From NCBI RefSeq assembly GCF_010994755.1, contig NZ_WHSB02000013.1:1-64000 (forward strand): DNA of 64,000 nucleotides, written 5' to 3'. The stretch comes from Shinella lacus (GTDB lineage: Bacteria; Pseudomonadota; Alphaproteobacteria; Rhizobiales; Rhizobiaceae). A model generated the notes under the pieces. It was not told the DNA's origin. It made no database searches and saw only the letters and a list, made by a program, of their open reading frames with translations. Position numbers and translations under genes: made by a program. Of this stretch, positions 1 through 8,688 are shown one piece after another; the first letter of the stretch is position 1; each line of letters starts with the position of its first letter.

Positions 1-332
1 GGCGTGCGCTTGGTTCGTCTGAAAAATTCCAGGAGGTCATCCTTCCGGTTGCCGACAAGCTCGGTGCTGCCGTCGGTGCCTCGCGCGCGGCAGTCGATGC
101 GGGCTACGCGCCGAACGACTGGCAGGTTGGGCAGACGGGCAAGGTTGTCGCGCCGCAGCTCTACATCGCCTGCGGCATCTCGGGTGCGATCCAGCATCTC
201 GCCGGCATGAAGGACTCCAAGGTGATCGTGGCGATCAACAAGGACGAGGAGGCGCCGATCTTCCAGGTCGCCGACTATGGCCTCGTCGCCGATCTCTTCG
301 AGGCGCTGCCGGAGTTACAGAAGGCGCTCTGA
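1..332 (+). CDS. etfA: Electron transfer flavoprotein alpha subunit, 3' end (partial)
   Basis: The reading frame starts upstream of the window and ends at TGA 330-332, leaving about 109 C-terminal residues. They contain the FAD-binding features of EtfA: a GRALGS-type start, a [12 protein letters not shown] stretch, the QVGQTG loop, the [10 protein letters not shown] segment and the closing [10 protein letters not shown] followed by the [10 protein letters not shown] motif. EtfA with EtfB passes electrons from acyl-CoA and related dehydrogenases to ETF-quinone oxidoreductase. EtfB and the gene start lie outside the window. The gene converges on the MmgE/PrpD gene, with 85 bp between the two stops. 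Confidence 0.93.
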   Translation, partial: RALGSSEKFQEVILPVADKLGAAVGASRAAVDAGYAPNDWQVGQTGKVVAPQLYIACGISGAIQHLAGMKDSKVIVAINKDEEAPIFQVADYGLVADLFEALPELQKAL

Positions 333-417
333 ACGGGCACGCATCGACTTTACCGTCGTCACCCTGAGGCTTGAACCGAGGATGCCGACGGTGAGGGAGC
401 CCGCGAGTCGGCTCAGG

Positions 418-1797
418 CTAATGGGTAGCGGAGAGATGCCGGCCAAGTTCACGGAGGGTGGCCTGGGCATCCATCGTGGCAATCGTGGAGGCGATCGCGT
501 GGGCTTGAGCGGGTGGCACGATGCCATCGCAGAGCGAGAAAAACTTCTGTTCAATCCTTTGCCGCCCGACAGGGCGTTCCGCGCTGCCCGTGCGATGGGG
601 CACGTCCGTCTCGAGGACCCGGCCGTCCGTCATGCGTGCGACGGCCGTGACGCGATGACGGTTCGCGGCGCCGCCGGCGTCGAGCTCCGGCTCATGCCTG
701 AATTCCATCTTCGCGATGAGCGTGAGCACGTCGGGATCGGCGAGGCGATCCTGCCTGTACTGCTTCACGAAGGCATCGCCTTCGAGCAGCTGAATCGCCG
801 CGGCAAACGATCCGTTCATCTGCGCTGAGACGATATCCACCGGCTGGTAGGGCCAGCCGACATTCATGGCGCCCTTCTTGCTGAGGCTAATGGTAAGGTG
901 CTGGAGGTTATCGGCGCGAAGGCCTGCTGCTGTCAGCTCCCTGACCGCGTCTATCGTCGTGTGTGCGCTTGCGCATGCCGCGTAGAGCTTGAAGCCGACA
1001 CGTCGGCATTCCCAGTTTTCCCCCAATCCTTCGAGTATTGTCTCGGGATCGAATTGTCCCTTCATCGTGCTCATGAAACCGCCGGACTGCGCCTCGATTC
1101 CATTGAGTGCGCCGGTAAATCCCTTGCGGGCCAGGAGGGCGGCGAGAACACCGCTTTCGGCGGCGCGGCCGGCGTGGAAGCGTTTGGCCATCGCGCCCTT
1201 GCGCGCCGCATAGAGGCCGCTTGCCTGCGTGGCGCCAAGCGCAATCGCATGTGCGCTCGCAGTCGCGTCGAGCTTGAGACAGGATGCGGCGGCCGCGGCC
1301 GCGGCGAACGTCCCGACCGTCCCAGTGACATGGAAGCCGCTGGTCGAGTGGCTAACGCCGGCGCAGATGCCGACGCGTATACCGATCTCATAGCCGGCCG
1401 CAAGTGCCAGGAGCAGGTCGCGTCCGCTGCGTCCTTCGGCTTCGGCCACTGCCAGGGCTGCGGGAATGGTGACGGCAGCCGGGTGCAGGGAGGACGAGAC
1501 GTGCACGTCATCGATCTCGTAGCCATGTATGGCCGTGCCGTTTGCGAGCGCCGCATTGGGCGGGCTCGCCGTCTCGCCACGCCCGAAGAGTGTTACGCCG
1601 GGCCTGCCGCCGAGCTCCGAGGCGAGTTCCGACACCATCGACCCCCAGGGCTGGCGAGCGCCGAAGAGGCCGCAGCCGATGCCATCAAGCAGGCACAGCT
1701 TCATGTGCTCCACGACGTCGGACGGAAGATCCTCATAACGCAGTGAGCTCAGCCACGCGCCGAGCCGGGCGATAACCGTCGTTGACATGGTGTTCAT
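418..1797 (-). CDS. MmgE/PrpD family protein
   Basis: A 459-residue protein of the MmgE/PrpD family, whose characterised members include 2-methylcitrate dehydratase and cis-aconitate decarboxylase. Family features are the N-terminal LLDGIGCGLFGA helix, the GRGETASPPNAALANG segment, the HGYEIDDVH motif (usually HALDFDD) and a C-terminal MmgE fold. The start codon overlaps the stop of the enolase-superfamily gene (ATGA), so the two are co-translated; Met4 is an alternative start. Pairing with an enolase-superfamily enzyme and a divergent TctC binding protein suggests catabolism of a hydroxy or branched carboxylic acid. The substrate cannot be read from sequence. Confidence 0.88.
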   Translation of the reverse strand: MNTMSTTVIARLGAWLSSLRYEDLPSDVVEHMKLCLLDGIGCGLFGARQPWGSMVSELASELGGRPGVTLFGRGETASPPNAALANGTAIHGYEIDDVHVSSSLHPAAVTIPAALAVAEAEGRSGRDLLLALAAGYEIGIRVGICAGVSHSTSGFHVTGTVGTFAAAAAAASCLKLDATASAHAIALGATQASGLYAARKGAMAKRFHAGRAAESGVLAALLARKGFTGALNGIEAQSGGFMSTMKGQFDPETILEGLGENWECRRVGFKLYAACASAHTTIDAVRELTAAGLRADNLQHLTISLSKKGAMNVGWPYQPVDIVSAQMNGSFAAAIQLLEGDAFVKQYRQDRLADPDVLTLIAKMEFRHEPELDAGGAANRHRVTAVARMTDGRVLETDVPHRTGSAERPVGRQRIEQKFFSLCDGIVPPAQAHAIASTIATMDAQATLRELGRHLSATH

Positions 1798-2966
1798 GCG
1801 AGTACCTCGCGCCGCAGCGTCAGGCGCTCCAGTGCCGTCTCGTCGATGGTGATGCCGAAGCCGGGTCCGTTCGGCACGCGGACGTGACCATCACGGATCT
1901 GGAAGTCGTTTTCTGCAGCGATCGGATCCGGACCCATGACGCCGAGCCCGAAAATGAACTCGCCGGCGGGCATGACCTGCCGCGCGGGCCGGCTGGCATA
2001 GAAATGCGCGCCGGCGGCGGCCTCGAGCTGTGAGAGAACAGCAAGCCCACCACAATTGATCTTGAGGTTTGCCGCTTCGGCGAGTGCCGCAATCTTGCGG
2101 GCCGGCGTGATGCCACCATGCTTGTAGAGCTTGATGCACAGCACATCGGCGGCGCCCGCAGCGATGATCGCATGCGCGTCCTTGATCGTCCCGCAGGCCT
2201 CGTCCGCCATCAGCGGCACGCCGCTTGCCGCGGCCCTGATCGCCGCCATGCCTCGCAGGTCATGCCGGTCGATCGGCTGTTCGAGGTAATCGAGGCGATA
2301 ATCCTTCAGCGCTTCAAGAACGCTGAACGTGTCGCTACAACTCCAGCCGGTATTGGGATCCATGCCGAGCACGATGTCGAGCCCGATCGCCTCGCGGATC
2401 TTGCGGAAGGTTCGCACGTCCTCGCGCCAGCCGTTCGGATGGCCGGCCTTCATACATAGTACGGTGATGCCGAACTGCGAAACCGCGCGCTGCGCATCCT
2501 CAACCACGCGCGCAATGTCGCTTGCCATGCTGATCGACCATTCGAGCGGGATGAGCTCCTGACAGAGACCGCCGATCAGGTTGTAGACCGGCTGGCCGAG
2601 CGCCTTGCCCATGGCGTCGTATAGGGCGTGGTCGATGAGGGCGCGGGCATTGACGTTCTGCGGGCCGCGATTGTCGAACATCGCGTGGATCGCTTCCACG
2701 TCGAAAATCGACCGGCCGATCAAGTGAGGCCCGTACACCTCCTGGATCGCGGTAATGATGCTGGCATAGGTGTCGGGTATCGAGTGATGCGGCGAAAGCG
2801 GGCGGATCTGGCCGTAGCCGACAACACCTTCTGCAAAGATTTTCACCAGAACCGGCTTACCGAGCAGGTCGCCCGAGCGTCCCGTATCATAGGAGCCGGT
2901 GGAACGCATACGCTGCAGGCGCTGGGTCAGGTCGCTGACAATGATTTCGATCCGCTCGATTTTCAT
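1794..2966 (-). CDS. Enolase superfamily enzyme, mandelate racemase/muconate lactonizing type
   Basis: A 390-residue protein with the two-domain enolase-superfamily layout: an alpha+beta cap followed by a TIM barrel. Barrel acid/base and metal residues are visible: Lys in LCMKAG, Asp in GMDPNTGW, Glu in LEQPI, the MADEA segment, and Lys in CIKLYKHGG. The first lysine of the usual KxK pair is replaced by Cys. The start was set at the Met preceded by GGGGGA (2966); an upstream in-frame start at 3077 would add a poor leader and run through the divergent promoter. It is the first gene of an operon with MmgE/PrpD. A sugar-acid dehydratase, racemase or cycloisomerase role is equally possible. Confidence 0.88.
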   Translation of the reverse strand: MKIERIEIIVSDLTQRLQRMRSTGSYDTGRSGDLLGKPVLVKIFAEGVVGYGQIRPLSPHHSIPDTYASIITAIQEVYGPHLIGRSIFDVEAIHAMFDNRGPQNVNARALIDHALYDAMGKALGQPVYNLIGGLCQELIPLEWSISMASDIARVVEDAQRAVSQFGITVLCMKAGHPNGWREDVRTFRKIREAIGLDIVLGMDPNTGWSCSDTFSVLEALKDYRLDYLEQPIDRHDLRGMAAIRAAASGVPLMADEACGTIKDAHAIIAAGAADVLCIKLYKHGGITPARKIAALAEAANLKINCGGLAVLSQLEAAAGAHFYASRPARQVMPAGEFIFGLGVMGPDPIAAENDFQIRDGHVRVPNGPGFGITIDETALERLTLRREVLA

Positions 2967-3030
2967 GATTCCCCCGTTTTTGAACACCGGGAGAACCCGG
3001 ACGACGCTATGTATAGCGCTTGAAATGCTA

Positions 3031-3116
3031 TTCCATGGTGTGAAACATATTGATTTGACTCCCGGTGCGCAACCCAACTACGATAAATTTGTGGAACAAC
3101 ATTTCACATCGTGAAA
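3031..3116. promoter_or_regulatory. Divergent promoter region with two operator-like inverted repeats
   Basis: The 162 bp between the enolase-superfamily gene and the TctC-like gene holds two related palindromes. At 3102-3116 TTTCAC and GTGAAA are separated by 3 bp (perfect arms). At 3031-3045 TTCCAT and GTGAAA have the same spacing (imperfect). Their positions suit one repressor acting on both directions. No regulator gene is adjacent, so the cognate factor is unknown; a GntR or IclR type would be an ordinary guess. Confidence 0.5.
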
Positions 3117-3128
3117 CGGGAGGAATTT

Positions 3129-4217
3129 ATGAAGCCTATCAAGAGTTTGGGTCGACTCATGGTCGCGGCTGCGGCCATGTGGGCGAGTGCAGCCTATGCG
3201 CAGTCAGCCGATTTCGGCGGAAAGCGTGTCGAGATCATCGTGCCATACGAGGCTGGCGGGGGAACCGACCTTTATGCGCGCTATCTCGCCCCCTTTCTTT
3301 CGGCGAAGCTGCCCGGCAACCCCACGGTCATCGTCACGAATGTGGAAGGCGCTGGCGCGATTGCCGGCAGCAACCAGTTCCAGGAGCGTGCCAAGCCGGA
3401 TGGGTTGTCGCTCATTGCGGTCGCGGCGTCGGTTACGTCAAACTATGTGTTCCGGGATGAACGGGTTCGCTACAAGCTCGACACCTGGATTCCGATCATC
3501 AGTTCGCCCGCCGGCACGGTGGTCTATGCCCGGCCGGATATTGGGCCGAAAACGCTCGGAGACATGGCGTCTCTCAAGGGCAAGCAACTGGTTATGGGGG
3601 CGAACAACCCTTCGGGCGGCGACATGCGCGTGCTGCTGAGCCTGGATCTGCTGGATCTCGACCTGAAGCCGATCTACGGCATCAACCGCGGCGATGCCCG
3701 GCCCGCTTTCGAGCGCGGCGAGTTCAACGTCAACTTCGACTCGACCCAAGCCTATCCGACACAGGTCAAGCCGCTGATCGAGGCGGGCGAGGCCGTGCCG
3801 CTCTTTGCCTTCGGCATTGCCGACGAAAACGGAAAGATCGTGCGTGATCCCACGGTCCCCGACCTGCCGACCTTTGTCGAAGTGTATCGCTCGATGTTCG
3901 GCAAGGACCCGGAAGGACCAGGCTTCGAGGCATGGAGAGCCGTCTTTAACCTCAATGTCATGGCCTCGAAGGCACTTGCGCTGCCAGCGGACACGCCGAG
4001 CGAAATCGTGGAGGCCTATAATACCGCGATGAAGGAGGTGCTCGTCGACCTGCGCAAGCCGGAAAACGTCGAGAAGTCCGACGAGATCGTCGGTCCTTAT
4101 CCGCAAGCGCTCGGCGCACAAGCCGGCGAGATCCTGCGCGGCGCCGTGGCCTTCGACGACGCGACCTTTACTTGGCTTCAAGAATGGATCGCGAAGGAAA
4201 CTGCGGGCCGGCAGTAA
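3129..4217 (+). CDS. TctC-like (Bug family) periplasmic binding protein of a tripartite tricarboxylate transporter
   Basis: A 362-residue secreted protein with a signal peptide of about 24 residues ending in AYAQ. The mature part opens with GKRVEIIVPYEAGGGTDLYAR, split here as the VEIIVPYEAGGGTD motif that marks Bug/TctC proteins, followed by VEGAGAIAGSNQ. It should capture a carboxylate in the periplasm for a TctA/TctB permease. The ATG at 3129 is chosen because GGGAGGAA precedes it. No TctA or TctB is adjacent; the only TctA/TctB in the window is the fusion at 57356-59398. Divergent from the MmgE/PrpD operon, which hints at a shared substrate. Confidence 0.88.
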   Translation: MKPIKSLGRLMVAAAAMWASAAYAQSADFGGKRVEIIVPYEAGGGTDLYARYLAPFLSAKLPGNPTVIVTNVEGAGAIAGSNQFQERAKPDGLSLIAVAASVTSNYVFRDERVRYKLDTWIPIISSPAGTVVYARPDIGPKTLGDMASLKGKQLVMGANNPSGGDMRVLLSLDLLDLDLKPIYGINRGDARPAFERGEFNVNFDSTQAYPTQVKPLIEAGEAVPLFAFGIADENGKIVRDPTVPDLPTFVEVYRSMFGKDPEGPGFEAWRAVFNLNVMASKALALPADTPSEIVEAYNTAMKEVLVDLRKPENVEKSDEIVGPYPQALGAQAGEILRGAVAFDDATFTWLQEWIAKETAGRQ

Positions 4218-4223
4218 TGGCTC

Positions 4224-4262
4224 GGGGTGCCGCACCGACAAAGCGCGGCACCCCTTGCATTT
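4224..4262 (+). terminator. Stem-loop after the TctC-like gene
   Basis: GGGGTGCCGC (4224-4233) pairs with GCGGCACCCC (4245-4254) around an 11-base loop, followed by TTGCATTT. It begins 6 bp after the stop codon. The U-tract is weak, so it may be a terminator or a 3' stabilising hairpin. Confidence 0.6.
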
Positions 4263-4308
4263 CGCTGATGCATAAAACCCAAGGCGTTGAAACGTGCTGA
4301 TACGCGAA

Positions 4309-4596
4309 TGCCCCGTCGCCGTGGTGGAGAAGGTGAGCCATCGGGTGGTAGTTATGCATCTCGCTGAGATCGTCGAGATTGGTCCGCGCCAGGCCGTGTT
4401 CGAGAATCCGCAGCATGCCTATACGCAAAAGCGGATGGCGGCAGTCCCTGTACCGAACCCGTCGCGGCGTAACATCAAACGGCCTGTGTCAACCGACGAG
4501 ATTCGGAGCCCAATCCATCACATCGGCTACGAGCCGCCAAAGCGCCTGTACCAAGAGGTCTCAAAGGGGCACTTTGTGCAGGCGGGATTTCATTGA
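4309..4596 (+). pseudogene. Remnant of a dipeptide/oligopeptide ABC transporter ATPase (C-terminal tail only)
   Basis: About 95 residues in one frame match the end of DppF/GsiA-type ATPases: VVEKVSHRVVVMHL, EIVEIGPRQAVFENPQHAYT, then a proline-rich tail ending near GHFVQAGFH and a stop. The Walker A, signature and Walker B parts are absent upstream, where only short unrelated sequence lies before the TctC hairpin. The piece begins about where the H-loop of a full-length protein would end. It is interpreted as a leftover of a deleted ABC transporter locus and is probably not expressed. Confidence 0.75.
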
Positions 4597-4992
4597 GCGT
4601 CCTCGCTGCCAGCAAGTTGCTATCGTCACCCTTGCCGCGTCGGTTCGTCCATAGTTGCGTCTGCGAAGCGCTGGCTGAATTTTCACCGGCAGGCGAAGCG
4701 GCGGCGCGCTTGGCGCGTTTGAACTGACCATATGCGGCATCGGATTGCTTAGAAAATCTAACAAATTCATTCGACTTTCTAAATTGAGCTAAGCGCTTAT
4801 CGGCCGTACCTTCCTTCCGAAGCTGCTCGGGAGGCGGCTGGGAGTGGCGGCGAATTCGCCCTCCTCGGAGGAGACCAAGCTCATTGCGACGATTGTGGCC
4901 GGTGAAGCGCATGCGCTTTGCCGTTCACTCGACGATGCGCGGACTTCGGCGGGGCACTCCTCACAATCATCCCCAAGCTGAGGACCCTGTCG
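4597..4992. other. Non-coding stretch with a small inverted repeat upstream of the SAF-oxidoreductase operon
   Basis: No convincing gene. A perfect repeat TTAGA-AAA-TCTAA lies at 4749-4761, followed 17 bp later by TTTCTAAATT, in a locally AT-rich patch that could be the promoter/operator of the operon starting at 4993. The bases at about 4800-4960 are GC-rich and open in more than one frame but match no family I recognise; they may be further debris of the deleted locus. Confidence 0.4.
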
Positions 4993-6351
4993 ATGAACCT
5001 TTATTCCCTTCTTTCCCTGCGTGCGGCCGAGGGCCGTCCCGTTCGTGTGGCACTGATCGGCGCCGGCAAGTTCGGTTCGATGGTCCTTGCTCAGGCCCAG
5101 CGCATTGACGGCTTGCACATGGTTGCCGTCGCCGACCTTGACGTCGCCAAGGCACGCGAATCCATGGAGCGGGTCGGCTGGACCAAGGAGCGCTACCAGG
5201 CACGGAGCTGCGGCGAGGCGCTGAAAACCGGCCAAACCTTCGTAACCAACGACGTCAACGCGATCTTCGGCTGCGACGAGATCGAATGCGTCATCGAGGC
5301 AACCGGCCATCCGATCGCCGGTACGCGCCATGCGCTTGCTGCTATCGAAAGCCGCAAGCATGTTGTGATGGTCAATGTCGAGGCCGACGTCATGGTCGGT
5401 CCGATTCTGGCGGAGAAGGCCCGCGCGGCCGGCGTGATCTATTCCATGGCCTATGGCGACCAGCCGGCCTTGATCTGCGAGCTTGTCGACTGGGCTCGCG
5501 CCACCGGCTTCGAGGTCACCTCTGCCGGCAAGGGCATGAATTTCGAGCCGCGCTACCGTTATTCCACGCCAGACACGGTATGGGGACTGTTCGGCTGGAC
5601 TGAAGAACAGGTTGCCGCAGACAATCTCAACCCGAAGCTCTACAACTCCTTCACGGACGGCACCAAGGCTGCAATCGAGATGGCCGCCGTTGCAAACGGC
5701 ACGGGTCTCGATTGCCCGGATGATGGCCTTGCGTTCCCGCCCGCTGGTCTCCACGATCTCGCCCGCGTTTTCCGTCCGGTGAGCGACGGCGGTCGCATGG
5801 CCCGGTCCGGCCTCGTCGACATCGCGGCCAGCCAGGAGCCTGATGGCCGCGAGGTCTTCAACAATATCCGCTACGGCGTCTTCGTGACTTTCAAGGCGCA
5901 CAACGAATATGCCCGCGCCTGCTTCAAGCAATATGGCCTCCTTACCGATCCGTCGGGCTGGTATGCCTCCATGTGGCGCCCCTTCCACATCATTGGCCTC
6001 GAAACTTCCGTTAGCGTTTTGTCCGCAGTGCTCCGCAATGAACCGACCGGCACATCCAAGCAGTTCCGCGGCGACGCGGTTGCGACTGCCAAGAAGGACA
6101 TGCAGCCCGGTGAAATGCTGGACGGTGAGGGCGGGTACGCTGTCTGGGCCAACGCAATCCCGGCGACGCGCAGCCTCGACCTGAAGGCTCTGCCGATCGG
6201 CCTTGCTCATAATGTCAAGCTCAAGCGGCCGATCAAGAAGGACCAGATCGTCAGCTTTGATGATGTCGAGATCGTCAACGACCTCGATGTCGTCACACTG
6301 CGCCAGGACATGGAAGCACGCTTCCGCCCCGGCCAGGAAGCGGCAGCCTGA
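4993..6351 (+). CDS. NAD(P)-dependent oxidoreductase with C-terminal SAF domain
   Basis: A 452-residue protein. Residues 17-140 form a Rossmann domain opening with VRVALIGAGKFG, homoserine-dehydrogenase-like in order. The middle carries the GDQPALICELVDWAR segment typical of the SAF-oxidoreductase family. The last 60 or so residues (LPIGLAHNVKLKRPIKKDQI onward) are a SAF domain, as in FlgA and sialic-acid synthase. The ATG at 4993 is used because it directly precedes the conserved start; longer frames read into non-coding debris. First gene of a probable operon with a monooxygenase, a beta-hydroxyacid dehydrogenase, a TRAP transporter and a kinase. The family is associated with carbohydrate-acid catabolism, but the reaction is not known to me. 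Confidence 0.87.
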   Translation: MNLYSLLSLRAAEGRPVRVALIGAGKFGSMVLAQAQRIDGLHMVAVADLDVAKARESMERVGWTKERYQARSCGEALKTGQTFVTNDVNAIFGCDEIECVIEATGHPIAGTRHALAAIESRKHVVMVNVEADVMVGPILAEKARAAGVIYSMAYGDQPALICELVDWARATGFEVTSAGKGMNFEPRYRYSTPDTVWGLFGWTEEQVAADNLNPKLYNSFTDGTKAAIEMAAVANGTGLDCPDDGLAFPPAGLHDLARVFRPVSDGGRMARSGLVDIAASQEPDGREVFNNIRYGVFVTFKAHNEYARACFKQYGLLTDPSGWYASMWRPFHIIGLETSVSVLSAVLRNEPTGTSKQFRGDAVATAKKDMQPGEMLDGEGGYAVWANAIPATRSLDLKALPIGLAHNVKLKRPIKKDQIVSFDDVEIVNDLDVVTLRQDMEARFRPGQEAAA

Positions 6352-6374
6352 TCGCGCGGTAAGAGGACGGGAAG

Positions 6375-6674
6375 ATGGAAGCTTTCGTCGTTGTTGCCGA
6401 GTTTCGCGTGTGGCCGGAGAGGCTTGCGGACTTTCTGGAGGCCGCGCGCGAAGATGCGCAGCATTCGTTGGCGGATGAACCGGGATGCCGTCAATTCGAC
6501 GTCGTCCAGCCGCAAGGAGAAGACGGCACTGTTGTCTTCTACGAAGTCTACGACAGCCGCGCAGCGTTCGATGTCCATCTGCAAACGCCACATCTCAAGC
6601 GTTTCCGGGCGGCCTTCCCATCCTTCATCCTGGAGGAGCGGCCTGTCCGCTTCCTTCACCGCCACTATCCGTGA
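6375..6674 (+). CDS. Antibiotic biosynthesis monooxygenase (ABM) domain protein, YgiN-like
   Basis: A 99-residue single ABM domain. Recognisable pieces are the first strand FVVVAEFRVWPERLADFLEA, the central EPGCRQFDVVQP and the YEVYDSRAAFDVHLQTPHLKRF helix. Such dimeric ferredoxin-like proteins act as quinol monooxygenases, heme-degrading enzymes or small isomerase/lyase-type helpers. Spacing is 23 bp after the SAF oxidoreductase and 12 bp before the next gene, so it is in the operon. ABM proteins are frequent in sugar and sugar-acid operons, where an auxiliary role in handling a keto intermediate is plausible. Confidence 0.88.
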   Translation: MEAFVVVAEFRVWPERLADFLEAAREDAQHSLADEPGCRQFDVVQPQGEDGTVVFYEVYDSRAAFDVHLQTPHLKRFRAAFPSFILEERPVRFLHRHYP

Positions 6675-6686
6675 AGAGGGTGTGCC

Positions 6687-7592
6687 ATGGCCGAAAGTGT
6701 GAAACGGATCGCCGTTATCGGAACGGGCATCATGGGCGGGCACATGGCCGGCCGGCTGGCTGATGCGGGTTTTCAGGTGGCTGCCTGGAACCGGACGCGG
6801 GACAAGGCCGATGTGCTGTCGTCCCGCGGCATCGCCGTCTCGGGCTCGGCGGCGGAGGCCGCCGCCGGCGCCGATGTGGTGATCTGCATGCTCAGCTCCG
6901 GCCCGGTCTGCGAGGACGTGCTTTTGGGCGCCGGCGGTGTCGTGGCCGCGATGAAAACGGCCGCCGCGCTCGTCGTGATGAGTTCCATTCCGGTGGAAAC
7001 AGCGGTGCACATCGGCGAGCAGGTGGTCGGTCGCGGCCTTACCTATAGCGATGCCCCGGTTTCCGGCGGTGAGAAAGGCGCGCGGGATGGCACGCTTGCC
7101 ATCATGGCGGGGGGCGTCGAGGCGGATGTTGCGGCACTTGCCGCCGTCTTCGCGTGCCTCGGACGGGTTACGCACGTCGGCCCTGCCGGCAGCGGCGCAC
7201 TGACGAAACTCGCCAACCAGCTCATCGTCGCTTCGACAATCTGTGCGGTTGCCGAGGCTCTGACACTCGTAGAACGGGGCGGGGCAAATCCAGCCCGCGT
7301 ACGCGAGGCCTTGCTCGGCGGTTTCGCCGATTCCACCATCTTCCGTCAACACGGCCTGAGAATGGTCATGGGCGATTTCCAGCCGGGCGGTCCGGCGAAA
7401 TACCAAGTGAAGGATACATCCACGGCCCTGGCATTTGCACATAGCCGGGGATTGAGGCTACCGGTCGGCGAGGAGGTCGACCGGCTCTACCAGGCCATGG
7501 TCGACAACGGCGATGGCGATCTGGATCATAGCGGCATCATTCTTGAACTTCGGCGCATGAACGATACCGCGCAACCGACGGCTTGTACCTGA
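6687..7592 (+). CDS. NAD(P)-dependent beta-hydroxyacid dehydrogenase (3-hydroxyisobutyrate dehydrogenase family)
   Basis: A 301-residue protein with the full HIBADH pattern: the dinucleotide-binding start IAVIGTGIMGGHMAGRL, the DAPVSGGEKGARDGTLAIM substrate loop and catalytic Lys at about residue 174 in ALTKLANQL. The family oxidises 3-hydroxyisobutyrate, tartronate semialdehyde, L-threonate or D-erythronate and similar beta-hydroxyacids. Its position ahead of a TRAP transporter and a gluconokinase-like kinase points to a sugar acid such as a tetronate or pentonate, by inference only. Confidence 0.92.
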   Translation: MAESVKRIAVIGTGIMGGHMAGRLADAGFQVAAWNRTRDKADVLSSRGIAVSGSAAEAAAGADVVICMLSSGPVCEDVLLGAGGVVAAMKTAAALVVMSSIPVETAVHIGEQVVGRGLTYSDAPVSGGEKGARDGTLAIMAGGVEADVAALAAVFACLGRVTHVGPAGSGALTKLANQLIVASTICAVAEALTLVERGGANPARVREALLGGFADSTIFRQHGLRMVMGDFQPGGPAKYQVKDTSTALAFAHSRGLRLPVGEEVDRLYQAMVDNGDGDLDHSGIILELRRMNDTAQPTACT

Positions 7593-7617
7593 CATCAAAT
7601 TCTTTGGGAGGAATGAC

Positions 7618-8613
7618 ATGAAACTCTTTACCATTCGCGGCCTCGTCGCGGCAGCAACGCTCTTCTCGGCCTCGTTCGCCGCGGCCGAAACCCTGACGCT
7701 TTCAACACCGGATGCCGATACGTCGGAAATCACCCTTGCCGCCAACAAATTCGCCGAGCTGGTCTCTGCCAAGACGAATGGCGAGCTGACAATCAAGGTA
7801 TTTGCCAATGGCACGCTCTACGGCGGCGATCCATCGGCTGGCGTCAAGCAGCTTGCGGGTGGTTCGCTGGATATGCTCTTGAACTCCACATCGCTTTACG
7901 CAACTTTCAATCCAAAGTTCACGGCAATCGCTATCCCCTACCAGTTCCGGGACATTGAGCAGCTGCGCGCTTATCTTGATAGTGATCTCGGCAAGGAGCT
8001 CCAAGGCGATCTCAGCAATATCGGCATTCTCGGTCTTGATCTCTGGTCCCGACCACTGCGCCAGATTACCAATTCGAAGCTTCCGATCACCGCACCGGCT
8101 GACCTCAAGGGCATGAAGCTACGCGTGCCGAACAATCCGCTCTGGGTTGAGTTCTTTGGCGCGATGGGTGCTGCGCCGACGCCAATGGCTTTCGCTGAAG
8201 TCTACAATGCGTTGCAGTTGAAGGTGGTCGACGGGCAAGAGAATCCGATCAACGTTCCAGTCAGCGCCCGCCTGTTCGAAGTGCAGAAATACGCAACGAT
8301 CAGCAACCACATCGCCGACGCTTGGGTGCTGGGCATGAACCCGGCACGCTATGAAGGCTTGAGTGATGCCTTCAAGTCCGCGTTGCAGGATGCTGCCAAG
8401 GAAACCGAGGCCTGGAAGGCCGAGAACGACGCTGCGGATATCGCAAAGTCGCTGGAGACCCTCAAGGCAAAGGGCATGGAGGTCAACGAACTGACGGAAG
8501 AGCAGCGTCAGGCGTTCGTTGACGTCGCAGCCGGGCTGTCGGAGACGTTTGCCGCTCTCGTGAAGGACCAGTCCTTCTTCGATCGCACCCAGTCTTTCGC
8601 CAAGACGAACTGA
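7618..8613 (+). CDS. TRAP transporter solute-binding protein (DctP family)
   Basis: A 331-residue periplasmic protein with a signal peptide of about 22 residues ending SFAAA. DctP features include the GGDPSAGVKQLAGGSLDML region, the LKGMKLRVPNNPLWVEFF segment carrying the conserved carboxylate-binding Arg, and the EVYNALQLKVVDGQENP motif. GGGAGGAA lies upstream of the ATG. It supplies the DctQ/DctM pair downstream, and a perfect 10-bp hairpin separates it from dctQ. The ligand is predicted to be an organic or sugar acid. Confidence 0.93.
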   Translation: MKLFTIRGLVAAATLFSASFAAAETLTLSTPDADTSEITLAANKFAELVSAKTNGELTIKVFANGTLYGGDPSAGVKQLAGGSLDMLLNSTSLYATFNPKFTAIAIPYQFRDIEQLRAYLDSDLGKELQGDLSNIGILGLDLWSRPLRQITNSKLPITAPADLKGMKLRVPNNPLWVEFFGAMGAAPTPMAFAEVYNALQLKVVDGQENPINVPVSARLFEVQKYATISNHIADAWVLGMNPARYEGLSDAFKSALQDAAKETEAWKAENDAADIAKSLETLKAKGMEVNELTEEQRQAFVDVAAGLSETFAALVKDQSFFDRTQSFAKTN

Positions 8614-8617
8614 CGTT

Positions 8618-8654
8618 TGGGCCGACACCTTGTCTTGGGACAGATGTCGGCCCA
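8618..8654 (+). other. Intercistronic hairpin between TRAP binding-protein gene and dctQ
   Basis: TGGGCCGACA (8618-8627) pairs perfectly with TGTCGGCCCA (8645-8654) around a 17-base loop. It starts 5 bp after the dctP stop and has no U-tract. Probable RNA stabiliser or partial attenuator that raises binding-protein output over the membrane subunits. Confidence 0.65.
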
Positions 8655-8688
8655 GGCTTCTGTTTCACTCCCGCGGAAAGGTATTTCC

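Noticed and set aside
4789-6591. Long minus-strand open frame opposite the SAF-oxidoreductase gene
   Set aside because: The opposite strand encodes a recognisable Rossmann-SAF protein with a proper start. The minus frame is a GC-rich shadow with Arg/Ala-biased composition and no domain.
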